From: Streptomyces koelreuteriae
Lineage (GTDB): Bacteria; Actinomycetota; Actinomycetes; Streptomycetales; Streptomycetaceae
DNA: 64,000 nt
Direction of reading: 5' to 3'
NCBI RefSeq assembly: GCF_018604545.1
Contig: NZ_CP075896.1
Coordinates: forward strand, 1,240,001 to 1,304,000
Positions 55,434 to 62,675 of this stretch are shown in pieces. Below the pieces are notes generated by a model. That model saw only the letters and a program-made list of their open reading frames with translations, was not told the origin of the DNA and did not search any database. Numbering within the stretch: position 1 is the stretch's first letter; every line of letters starts with the position of its first letter. The translations under genes and the position numbers were made by a program.

Positions 55434-57002
55434 TCACTGCTGTTGCGCGTCGTGTGCGAGGAGCGCGATGTGCACCGAGGCGGCCTGCTCGAAGTCGTCG
55501 AGGTCCACCCCGAGACGGACCTGTATCGCCTCCAGGCGGCGGTAGAGGGCCGGGCGGGAGACGTGGTGGAGCTGGGCCGTGCGGGACTTGTTGCGGCCGG
55601 TGGCGAGATAGGTGCGCAGGACGGACAGCAGATCCTCGTCGGTCTCGCACAGCAGCCCGTCCAGCTCCCGCTCCGCGAAGGACTGCACCTGCGGATCGTC
55701 GCGCAGGAGACGGATCAGACCGCGCAGATGGACGTCCTTGAGGCGGACGACCGGCGGGAGGTCGAGAACCGCCGCGGAGTCGGCGACCGCGTCCGCGACG
55801 TGCTGGGCCTCGCGCAGTCCCGCGGGTACGTCGTCCCAGTCGGCCCGGGGGTCGGCGGCGGCGACGATCGTGCGGGCCTCCGACCCGGACTCGGTGCGCA
55901 GCCGGGTCGCGAAGTGAGCGGCGAGGGCGCCCGCGTCCTGGTCGCGGGGGAGGCTGAGGAGTACGGCGGTGGCGCCGTCGGCGAGTTCGGCGACGAGTCC
56001 GGGCAGGCCCAGCAGCCTGAGCAGCCGGTCGAGGCGGCCGGTGTCGCCGTCGCGGACGACCAGCGGTACGAAGGTCCGCCGGTTGACGGGCAGTCCGGCG
56101 GCGCGGGCCCGGGGCAGCAGTTGCCGGGCCGGTACGACGCCGCTGACCAGGTCGGTCAGCAGGCCCTGCGCGGACTGCTCCTCCCAGGAGCACGCGGCTG
56201 TGCCGCCGAGCATGCGGTGCAGGACGAGGGCCTCGGCGGCGCGGTCGGCCAGCAGCCGCCCGGTGGCGGTGTCGCCGCGGTAGCCGCACAGCACGATGCG
56301 GCCCCAGCGCTCCCCGCGTCCGCCCAGTTCGGCCCGGATCCAGCCGTCGCCCTCGGTGCCGCCGGCCTGGCGGGCGATGCGTTCCCAGTCGCGCAGGACG
56401 TCGTCGACCGCGGGCCGCTCCCCCGCCGTGCCGAGGACGCGGTGGGCGAGGTTGGTGACGACGACCGGGCAGGCGCTGTGCCGGGCGACCTCGTCGAGGA
56501 GGCGTTGCAGCGGGGCGCCCGCGGTGATGAGGGCGGTGAGTTCGGTGCGGACGGCCTCGGAGAGGCTGACGGCGGCGAACTTGCGCCGCACGAGCCGTGA
56601 CTGGACCTCCTCGGTGAGTTCGACGAAGGGGAAGGGCCGGTGCAGGACGACCATCGGCAGCCCGCACCGCTCGGCCGCCCGGCGCATCACGTCCGGGGCT
56701 GAGGGGAAGGCGCGGCCGAGTCCGAGGACGACGGCGGCGGCCTCCGCGCGGTGCAGGGACCGGACGTACTCGGCTTGCTTGTCCTCGTCACCGGCGAGCA
56801 GCACTCCGGTGGTGAGGACCATCTCGCCGCCGGTGAGCATCACGCCGACGTCGGCGGCCTCGGCGACGTGCACCCAGCGCACCTGCCGGTCCAGATGGCT
56901 CGCCCCGGCCACCACCTCGGGCTCCCCGGCGAGCACCCGCTCCAGGGTGAGGACCTGCCGGACCGACAGGGCGGGTTCCCAGGTGTCCGGGGTGGTGGCC
57001 AT
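55434..57002 (-). CDS. pucR: PucR-family transcriptional regulator
   Basis: A 522-residue regulator of purine/pyrimidine or amino-acid catabolism. The N-terminal PucR sensor domain runs from about 12 to 130 (SVRQVLTLERVLAGEPEVVAGASHLDRQVRWVHVAEAADVGVMLTGGEMVLTTGVLL). A GGDEF-related middle part is at about 290-400. The C-terminal PucR helix-turn-helix (about 455-515) is LRTYLATGRNKSRTAQLHHVSRPALYRRLEAIQVRLGVDLDD. It lies 27 bases downstream of the aminotransferase and upstream of beta-ureidopropionase 1, so it is embedded in the pathway it most likely controls. Confidence 0.93.
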   Translation of the reverse strand: MATTPDTWEPALSVRQVLTLERVLAGEPEVVAGASHLDRQVRWVHVAEAADVGVMLTGGEMVLTTGVLLAGDEDKQAEYVRSLHRAEAAAVVLGLGRAFPSAPDVMRRAAERCGLPMVVLHRPFPFVELTEEVQSRLVRRKFAAVSLSEAVRTELTALITAGAPLQRLLDEVARHSACPVVVTNLAHRVLGTAGERPAVDDVLRDWERIARQAGGTEGDGWIRAELGGRGERWGRIVLCGYRGDTATGRLLADRAAEALVLHRMLGGTAACSWEEQSAQGLLTDLVSGVVPARQLLPRARAAGLPVNRRTFVPLVVRDGDTGRLDRLLRLLGLPGLVAELADGATAVLLSLPRDQDAGALAAHFATRLRTESGSEARTIVAAADPRADWDDVPAGLREAQHVADAVADSAAVLDLPPVVRLKDVHLRGLIRLLRDDPQVQSFAERELDGLLCETDEDLLSVLRTYLATGRNKSRTAQLHHVSRPALYRRLEAIQVRLGVDLDDFEQAASVHIALLAHDAQQQ

Positions 57003-57029
57003 GGCGACTTCCCTTGCGTCGGTGCGCTG

Positions 57030-58316
57030 CTACCGGATGCTCCGCAGAGCGTTCTCGAGGATCGCGGCGCCCTCCTCGGCCTCCGCGACGTTGAGGGACA
57101 GCGGCGGGGCGACGCGCAGACAGCTGGTGTTGTGGCCGCCGCCCTTGCCGATCAGCAGGCCTCCCTCGCGGGCCGCCTCCAGGACGGCAGCGGCGGCCTG
57201 CGGATCGGCCTCGTCGGTGCCGGGCCTGGTCACCTCGATGCCGATCATCAGCCCGCGTCCGCGAACCTCCCGTACGGCCGGCACCTGCGCGGCGGCGGCC
57301 CGCAGCCGCTCGATGAGCAGGCCGCCGACCCGCCGGGCGTTGCCTTGGAGGTCGTGTTCCACGAGGTAGTTGAGGTTGGCGAGGCCCGCCGCCATGGTGA
57401 TCTGGGTGCCGCCGAAGGTGGAGATGCTGTTGGAGTCCAGGCAGTTCATGATCTCGGAGCGGGCGACGACCCCGCCGATGGACATGCCGTTGCCGATGCC
57501 CTTGGCGAAGGTCATGAGGTCAGGCGGCCCATTCTGCCCGTGGGCCTGCCAGCCCCAGAAGTGCTCGCCGGTGCGGCCCCAGCCGGTCTGCACCTCGTCG
57601 GCGATCCACAGGATGCCGCGCTCGTTCAGCACTTCGCGGAAGGCGGCGTACAGCCCGTCCGGGGGTGAGGTGAAGCCGCCGACGCCCTGGATGGGTTCGG
57701 CGATCAGCGCGGCCGGTGGGCGGGTGTGGCCGAGCATGTCCTTCAGGTCCTCGACGCAGGCCGCGATGAACTCGGCGTCGCTCAGGTCCGCGTAGGGGCC
57801 GCGGGTGCGCACTCCGCCGTGGACGTAGAGCGTCTGCAGCGGGGAGAGCGAGGTCGGGGACCAGCCGCTGTTGCCGGTGATGCCGACCGAGCTGAAGGAA
57901 CGGCCGTGGTAGCTGTTGCGCATCGCCAGGACCGTGTTGCTGCGCCGGTACGTCGTGGCCAGCAGCAGGGCGGTGTCGTTGGCCTCGGTGCCGGAGGTGG
58001 TGAAGAAGACCCGGGCGTCCGGGATGCCGCTCAACTGGGCGACACGCTCGGCGAGTTCGACCATGGGCCGGTTGAGGTAAAGGGTCGAGGAGTGGATGAT
58101 CCGCGCGGACTGCTCGCTCACCGCCTTGGTGATCTCGGGCAGCGCGTGGGCGGTCATCGTGGTGAGGATGCCGCCGAAGAAGTCGAGGTACTTGTTGCCC
58201 TGGGCGTCCCAGACGTGGCGGCCCTCGCCGTGGGTGATCTCGAGGGGCTCCTCGTAGTAGAGGGCGAGCCAGTCGGGGAGCACGCCCCGGTGGCGGCCCA
58301 GCAGGTCGTCGGTCAC
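57030..58316 (-). CDS. Class III PLP aminotransferase, likely beta-alanine transaminase
   Basis: A 428-residue fold-type I aminotransferase (AGXT2-like omega-amino acid group). FFTTSGTEANDTALLLA, NSYHGRSFSSVGITG, LIAEPIQGVGG, ADEVQTGWGRTG (Asp240) and the PLP lysine Lys272 in TFAKGIGNGMSIGGVV are present. Between two carbamoyl-beta-alanine hydrolases, its likely substrate is the beta-alanine (or beta-aminoisobutyrate) they release, giving malonate semialdehyde. GTG at 58316 overlaps the stop of beta-ureidopropionase 2 (GTGA), which shows tight coupling. Confidence 0.92.
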   Translation of the reverse strand: MTDDLLGRHRGVLPDWLALYYEEPLEITHGEGRHVWDAQGNKYLDFFGGILTTMTAHALPEITKAVSEQSARIIHSSTLYLNRPMVELAERVAQLSGIPDARVFFTTSGTEANDTALLLATTYRRSNTVLAMRNSYHGRSFSSVGITGNSGWSPTSLSPLQTLYVHGGVRTRGPYADLSDAEFIAACVEDLKDMLGHTRPPAALIAEPIQGVGGFTSPPDGLYAAFREVLNERGILWIADEVQTGWGRTGEHFWGWQAHGQNGPPDLMTFAKGIGNGMSIGGVVARSEIMNCLDSNSISTFGGTQITMAAGLANLNYLVEHDLQGNARRVGGLLIERLRAAAAQVPAVREVRGRGLMIGIEVTRPGTDEADPQAAAAVLEAAREGGLLIGKGGGHNTSCLRVAPPLSLNVAEAEEGAAILENALRSIR

Positions 58317-59155
58317 GGCCGCACCAGCCCTTCGTACGCGTCGGGGCGGCGGTCGCGGTAGAAGGCCCACTGCTGCCGCACCTCCTCGACGAGGCCGAGG
58401 TCCAGGTCTCGGATGACGAGCTCCTCCTTGCTGTCGCTCGCGACGTCGCCGACGAACTGTCCGCGCGGGTCGACGAAGTACGACGTCCCGTAGAAGTCGT
58501 TGTCCCCGTACTCCTCCTGGCCGACGCGGTTGATCGCGGCGACGAAGTACTCGTTGGCGACGGCCGCGGCGGGCTGCTCCAGCCGCCACAGGTGGGACGA
58601 CAGGCCCCGGTGGGTGGCGGAGGGGTTGTAGACGAGTTGGGCGCCCTTCAGGCCGAGCTCGCGCCAGCCCTCCGGGAAGTGGCGGTCGTAGCAGATGTAG
58701 ACGCCGACCTTGCCGACGGCGGTGTCGAAGACGGGCCAGCCGAGGTTGCCGGGCTTGAAGTAGTACTTCTCCCAGAAGCCCTTGACCTGCGGGATGTGGT
58801 GCTTGCGGTACTTGCCGAGGTAGGAGCCGTCGGAGTCGATCACGGCCGCGGTGTTGAAGTAGAAGCCGGACTGCTCGACCTCGAACACCGGCACGACGAT
58901 CACCATGCCGGTCTCGCGCGCGAGGGCCTGCATGCGCTGGACCGTCGGGCCGTCCGGGACGGGCTCGGCCCAGCGGTAGTGCTCGGGCTCCTGGACCTGA
59001 CAGAAGTAGGGGCTGTTGAAGACTTCCTGGAAGCCGATGATCTGCGCGCCCCGGCGAGCCGCCTCGCGGGCGTGCTCCTCGTGTTTCGCCACCATGGACT
59101 CGGTGTCGCCGGTCCAGGTGGCCTGGACCAGAGCGGCACGTACGACGTTGGCCAT
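58313..59155 (-). CDS. Nitrilase-superfamily beta-ureidopropionase, copy 2
   Basis: A 280-residue paralogue of the enzyme at 54.4-55.3 kb, with Glu44 (GFQEVFNSPY), Lys118 (GKYRKHHIPQ) and Cys155 (GVYICYDRHFPEG) at identical positions. Differences cluster in residues 45-100, including FNSPYFCQVQEPEHYRW, around the substrate entrance, so the two copies may differ in preference (carbamoyl-beta-alanine versus carbamoyl-beta-aminoisobutyrate or other carbamoyl amino acids). It is the first gene of the unit with the aminotransferase and pucR. ATG has AAGGAG seven bases upstream. Confidence 0.92.
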   Translation of the reverse strand: MANVVRAALVQATWTGDTESMVAKHEEHAREAARRGAQIIGFQEVFNSPYFCQVQEPEHYRWAEPVPDGPTVQRMQALARETGMVIVVPVFEVEQSGFYFNTAAVIDSDGSYLGKYRKHHIPQVKGFWEKYYFKPGNLGWPVFDTAVGKVGVYICYDRHFPEGWRELGLKGAQLVYNPSATHRGLSSHLWRLEQPAAAVANEYFVAAINRVGQEEYGDNDFYGTSYFVDPRGQFVGDVASDSKEELVIRDLDLGLVEEVRQQWAFYRDRRPDAYEGLVRP

Positions 59156-59185
59156 GAGCTGCTCCTTCGACGCGACGTCTGCGTC

Positions 59186-59199
59186 TCTACGCCCGTAGA
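59186..59199. promoter_or_regulatory. Inverted repeat upstream of beta-ureidopropionase 2
   Basis: TCTACG-CC-CGTAGA is a perfect 6+2+6 palindrome 31 bases upstream of the start codon, placed to act as an operator for the unit with the aminotransferase and pucR. It does not resemble the direct repeats upstream of copy 1. Confidence 0.4.
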
Positions 59200-59325
59200 A
59201 GCGGACAGTAGAGCCACGAACGTAAGCCTCCGGCCCGGGCTTGCCAAGACCATCGTCCCCAACCCGCTGGGCGGAGCGCGATTCGCACTCCTGTGGGTGA
59301 GTCGCCCGGGGCACGGCGGCGGGGC

Positions 59326-61323
59326 TCAGGCGGGGAATCCGGCGACCCGGAGCGCGTGCACGAGATCCCAGCGGCGCTCGTCCGACACGCCCTGGGCGGC
59401 CGCCAGCAGGAGCGGTACCAGGCGCCGCGGATCCGGCTCGGCACTGCGGGCCGCCTCCTCGGGCGTGCGGGCTCTCACATACGCGTCGAGCAGCGCGCGC
59501 ACCTCGCGGTGACGGCCCTCTGCGGCGAGCCCGAGGACGGCCGCGCCGACCTCGGCCGGGGGCCGGGCGACTCCCTGCCGCAGGATCTGCTGCCCGTCCG
59601 CCACCCGCCCGGCAGCGCCCAGTGCGTCCGCCGCGGCGACCAGGGCCCCCGCGGGCAGCGAGGCGGCCTCCCACAGCAGGGTCTGCCAGTCCGCGCCCAG
59701 CCCGGCCCGCTCCAGCTCGCCCGCGAGCAGCGGGAACCGGGCGGGCGGCGAGGACGTGAGCTCGACCAGCAGCACGTGCGCCTCCCCGCTGCGCCCCTCG
59801 GCACGCAGCCGCGCCAGTGCCCCGACGGTCCGCGTGACCTCCGCCCGGTCCGCCGCGCCGCCGGCCTCGCCCCGCGGCCCTACGTCCTGGACCGTGGCTT
59901 CCTCGGCGACCCCGGCGAACCGGGCACCCCGCCGGGTGCGGCCGGTGACGGGAACGGACTCGGGCAGCGTCGGCACGGCAGCGGGCGGCACGACGACGGG
60001 CATGGCCTCCTCCTCGTCCATCCCGGCGAACCGGGCACTGCCGCGCCGGCGTTTGCGCTGCTTGGGGGTGGGCTGTGGGGTGGCCTGAGGCTCGGGGGCT
60101 GCAACCGGGGCGGGAACGGCCCGTCCCGCCGGATGCTCCTGGGCGTCCCGCTCTCTCTCCGGGTCCGGGCCGGCGTCCGCATGCCGGGTGTCGTGCCGAC
60201 CGGCGGTGCCGGACGCCGTCTGCTGGTGGGCAGGGTGCCATGGCGTGGCGGGGTCGTACGGACCGCCCGGGGCACGCTGCTCCCGGGGAGACGCTCCGTC
60301 GGCCGTGTCACCAACACCCTCGGCCGCACCGGCCCCGAACGCGGATGCGCCTGCCGCCGGTCTCGCGCCGCCGAACACATCGGCCGGACGGCTCGGGCCG
60401 TCGCCGAACGCACGGACGCCGCCACTGGACGCGCGGGATCCGTCCCCGACCGCACCAGCCCCGAACCCCGGTGCGCCCGCCGCCGGTCTCGCGCCGCCGA
60501 ACACATCGCCCGGCCCGCTCGGGCCCGAGCCGCCGCGTGGAGCATCCGTCGGCGCCCCGCCGCCGGACACCGCCCCGGGAGCCCCTGGCGTCTGCCCACC
60601 ACTCACACCCGCGGCAGCCCCCGGCATCTCCCCACCACGCACACCCGCGGCATGCCCTGAAGCCTCCCCGCCACGCGCACCCCCGGGTCGCCCCGAAGCA
60701 GCCCCGCCGCCCGCGGCCCCGGCTCCTCCCCCACCGCCGAAGGCCCCCGCACCCGGGACACCCCCCGGCCCGGCCACCGCACCCCGCCCCTCGAAGAAGG
60801 CGGCTGCGCCGCGGTCGTGGGCGTCCAGGCGGGTCATCCGGTCGCGCAGCTCCGCGCAGCGGGCCGTCGCGCGTTCGTGGTCGTCGTGAGCCCAGGCGAG
60901 GTCGAGGCGGAGGGTGTCGGCCTGTTCGCGGGTGGGGGCCGAGGCGAGGAGGCGGGTCAGGTCGGCCTGGCGTTCGGCGGCGTATCTCTGCTCCCGGAGC
61001 ATGACGTCCAGCCGGTCCCCGAGGGCGTCACGGCCGCCCGGCCGGGCATCGTACGCGGCGAGCGCGGCGGCGTGCAGGCTCCGGGCGTGTTCCGTCTCCG
61101 GGCCCGCGCCCCCGGGGCCGTACTGCCCGGCGAGGTCCTGCAGCAGCGCCTCCACCACGTCCCAGGGCGGCACCTCCTGCCCGTCGAGGCAGGCCCGCAT
61201 GCCCTCCGGGTCGCGCTGCCAGAAGACCGCGCACCAGCCGCCGGACGCATCGAGGCGTGCCAGCAGACCATCCAGGTAGTTCGCGAACTCCCGGACCCTG
61301 CCCGGGAGTTGATCCGCTGCCAT
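59326..61323 (-). CDS. Uncharacterised 665-residue protein with low-complexity linker
   Basis: No recognised family. Residues 1-180 form a conserved-looking helical region (REFANYLDGLLARLDASGGWCAVFWQRDPEGMRACLDGQEVPPWDVVEALLQDLAGQYG) ending in a coiled-coil-like stretch (LRLDLAWAHDDHERATARCAELRDRMTRLD). Residues 180-440 are Gly/Ala/Pro-rich with a 42-residue unit (DVFGGARPAAGA...FGAGA) present twice. Two short basic-acidic motifs follow (RRRGSARFAGMDEEE and RRGARFAGVAEE). The C-terminus (500-665) is helical and TPR-like. The VPPWDVVEALL segment resembles the end of degenerate streptomycete HTH domains. It is downstream of an XRE gene on the same strand. Localisation appears cytoplasmic. Confidence 0.75.
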   Translation of the reverse strand: MAADQLPGRVREFANYLDGLLARLDASGGWCAVFWQRDPEGMRACLDGQEVPPWDVVEALLQDLAGQYGPGGAGPETEHARSLHAAALAAYDARPGGRDALGDRLDVMLREQRYAAERQADLTRLLASAPTREQADTLRLDLAWAHDDHERATARCAELRDRMTRLDAHDRGAAAFFEGRGAVAGPGGVPGAGAFGGGGGAGAAGGGAASGRPGGARGGEASGHAAGVRGGEMPGAAAGVSGGQTPGAPGAVSGGGAPTDAPRGGSGPSGPGDVFGGARPAAGAPGFGAGAVGDGSRASSGGVRAFGDGPSRPADVFGGARPAAGASAFGAGAAEGVGDTADGASPREQRAPGGPYDPATPWHPAHQQTASGTAGRHDTRHADAGPDPERERDAQEHPAGRAVPAPVAAPEPQATPQPTPKQRKRRRGSARFAGMDEEEAMPVVVPPAAVPTLPESVPVTGRTRRGARFAGVAEEATVQDVGPRGEAGGAADRAEVTRTVGALARLRAEGRSGEAHVLLVELTSSPPARFPLLAGELERAGLGADWQTLLWEAASLPAGALVAAADALGAAGRVADGQQILRQGVARPPAEVGAAVLGLAAEGRHREVRALLDAYVRARTPEEAARSAEPDPRRLVPLLLAAAQGVSDERRWDLVHALRVAGFPA
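60353..60508 (-). repeat. 30-bp direct repeat inside the low-complexity linker
   Basis: An identical 30-base segment is found at 60353-60382 and 60479-60508, 126 bases (42 codons) apart and in frame. It encodes the DVFGGARPAAG repeat of the 665-residue protein. Confidence 0.7.
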
Positions 61324-61435
61324 CGCTCAACTCCCGCCAGACCGGAGCGCTCCGCCCAGTAGGCAACACCAGTCGTGTTACGGGAGTGCTACGGGGAGTT
61401 TTCGCGCGCGACGCGGGAGCCTCAGCGCCAGGACG

Positions 61436-61687
61436 TCAGACCGGTGCAGGCGCGCACCGCTGCGCCACTTCGTCCATGGACAGCCCGAGCACGCCGGCCA
61501 GCGCGGCGACCGTGAAGAAGGCCGGGGTCGGGGCCCGCCCGGTCTCGATCTTGCGGAGGGTCTCGGCGGAGATGCCCGCGTCCGCGGCGATCTCCGTCAT
61601 GCTCCGGTCGCCACGCGCCTCACGCAGCAGCCGACCCAGCCGCTCGCCGCGTTCGCGCTCTTCAGGGGTGAGAGGGGTGCGCACCAT
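61436..61687 (-). CDS. XRE-family helix-turn-helix regulator
   Basis: A compact 83-residue DNA-binding protein that is almost entirely one Cro/C1-type domain: LGRLLREARGDRSMTEIAADAGISAETLRKIETGRAPTPAFFTVAALAGVLGLSMDEVA. The -10-like TAGAAT six bases before the ATG suggests a leaderless mRNA. It is divergent from map, with only 32 bases between the two start codons, and a perfect palindrome ATACCGGTAT lies in that gap. It probably represses itself and perhaps map. Confidence 0.9.
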   Translation of the reverse strand: MVRTPLTPEERERGERLGRLLREARGDRSMTEIAADAGISAETLRKIETGRAPTPAFFTVAALAGVLGLSMDEVAQRCAPAPV

Positions 61688-61699
61688 GCCCCCATTCTA

Positions 61700-61709
61700 A
61701 TACCGGTAT
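61700..61709. promoter_or_regulatory. Palindromic operator in the XRE/map divergent promoter
   Basis: ATACCGGTAT sits between two oppositely directed -10 elements: TATAGT (61707-61712) for map and TAGAAT (minus strand, 61699-61694) for the XRE gene. Both start codons fall at the predicted transcription starts, so both messages look leaderless. Confidence 0.6.
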
Positions 61710-61719
61710 AGTAATTGGC

Positions 61720-62487
61720 ATGGTGGAACTCAAGACCGACACATCGATCGATGCCATGTACGAAGCGGGCCAGGTCGTCGCCCGCGCCCTGACCGCCGCC
61801 CGAAGAGCCGCCGACGTGGGCGTCTCCCTGCTGGAACTGGACGAGGTGGCGCACGACGTGCTGCGCGAGGCGGGCGCCACCTCACCGTTCCTCGGGTACC
61901 GCCCCTCCTTCGCCCCGACCCCCTTCCCCGCCGTCCTGTGCACCTCGGTCAACGACGCGATCGTGCACGGCGTCCCGGACCGCTACCGCCTGCGCGACGG
62001 CGACCTCGTCTCCCTCGACTTCGGCGCCGAACTGGGCGGCTGGGTCGGCGACTCGGCGCTCAGCTTCGTCGTCGGCACCCCGCGCAAGGGCGATCCGCGT
62101 CTGGTCGAGACCGTGGAGCGGGCCCTCGCGGCGGGCATCGAGGCCGCCGTCGTGGGCAACCGCATCGGCGACATCGCGCACGCGATCGGCACGGTGTGCC
62201 GCGGCGCCGGCTACGGCATCCCGGACGGCTTCGGCGGCCACGGCATCGGCCGCCGCATGCACGAGGACCCGGGGGTGCCGAACGAGGGCCGGCCGGGACG
62301 GGGCATGCGCCTGCGGCACGGGATGGTGCTGGCGATCGAGCCCATGGTCATCGGGGGCGGCACGGACGACTATCACGCGGCTCCCGACGGCTGGACGCTG
62401 AAGACGAACGACGGCTCCCGCGCGGCCCACGCGGAGCACACGGTGGCGATCACGGATGCCGGACCGAGGATCCTGACCGCGCGCTGA
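61720..62487 (+). CDS. map: Type I methionine aminopeptidase
   Basis: Removes the N-terminal methionine from nascent proteins; a two-metal enzyme. The 255 residues carry the complete site: His83 (IVHGVPD), Asp100, Asp111, His174 ([13 protein letters not shown]), Glu207 (VLAIEPM) and Glu239 (AEHTVAI). There is no N-terminal zinc-finger or SH3-linker extension. Streptomyces carry several map genes; this one, divergent from its own XRE regulator, is probably a conditionally expressed paralogue rather than the housekeeping copy, which usually sits in a ribosomal protein operon. GTG one codon later is an alternative start. Confidence 0.94.
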   Translation: MVELKTDTSIDAMYEAGQVVARALTAARRAADVGVSLLELDEVAHDVLREAGATSPFLGYRPSFAPTPFPAVLCTSVNDAIVHGVPDRYRLRDGDLVSLDFGAELGGWVGDSALSFVVGTPRKGDPRLVETVERALAAGIEAAVVGNRIGDIAHAIGTVCRGAGYGIPDGFGGHGIGRRMHEDPGVPNEGRPGRGMRLRHGMVLAIEPMVIGGGTDDYHAAPDGWTLKTNDGSRAAHAEHTVAITDAGPRILTAR

Positions 62488-62580
62488 ACCACGCCCCGGA
62501 GGTCCGGATCCTACGGAAATGTCCCGAAGGTGCCCGCCGCCGACGATCGTGCGAAGGTGTTCTACGAGCGCGCCCCAGGT

Positions 62581-62607
62581 GTAACCGGCTGCCACCCGGG
62601 TTACCCG
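62581..62607. promoter_or_regulatory. Inverted repeats upstream of the Clp-like ATPase gene
   Basis: GTAACC (62581-62586) and GGTTAC (62599-62604) form a 6-bp inverted repeat, and CGGGT-T-ACCCG (62597-62607) overlaps its right arm. They are about 70-95 bases before the start. They do not match the HspR (HAIR) or CIRCE heat-shock operators. Confidence 0.3.
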
Positions 62608-62675
62608 GCCCCGGCACGTCGACCAGCGAGGGTGTCCCCCGCCCGGGCGCCGGGGACGCCGGGAACGGAAGGCCC

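Noticed and set aside
62581..62607. Heat-shock operator (HspR or CIRCE) before the Clp-like gene
   Set aside because: The inverted repeat does not match either consensus in sequence or spacing.
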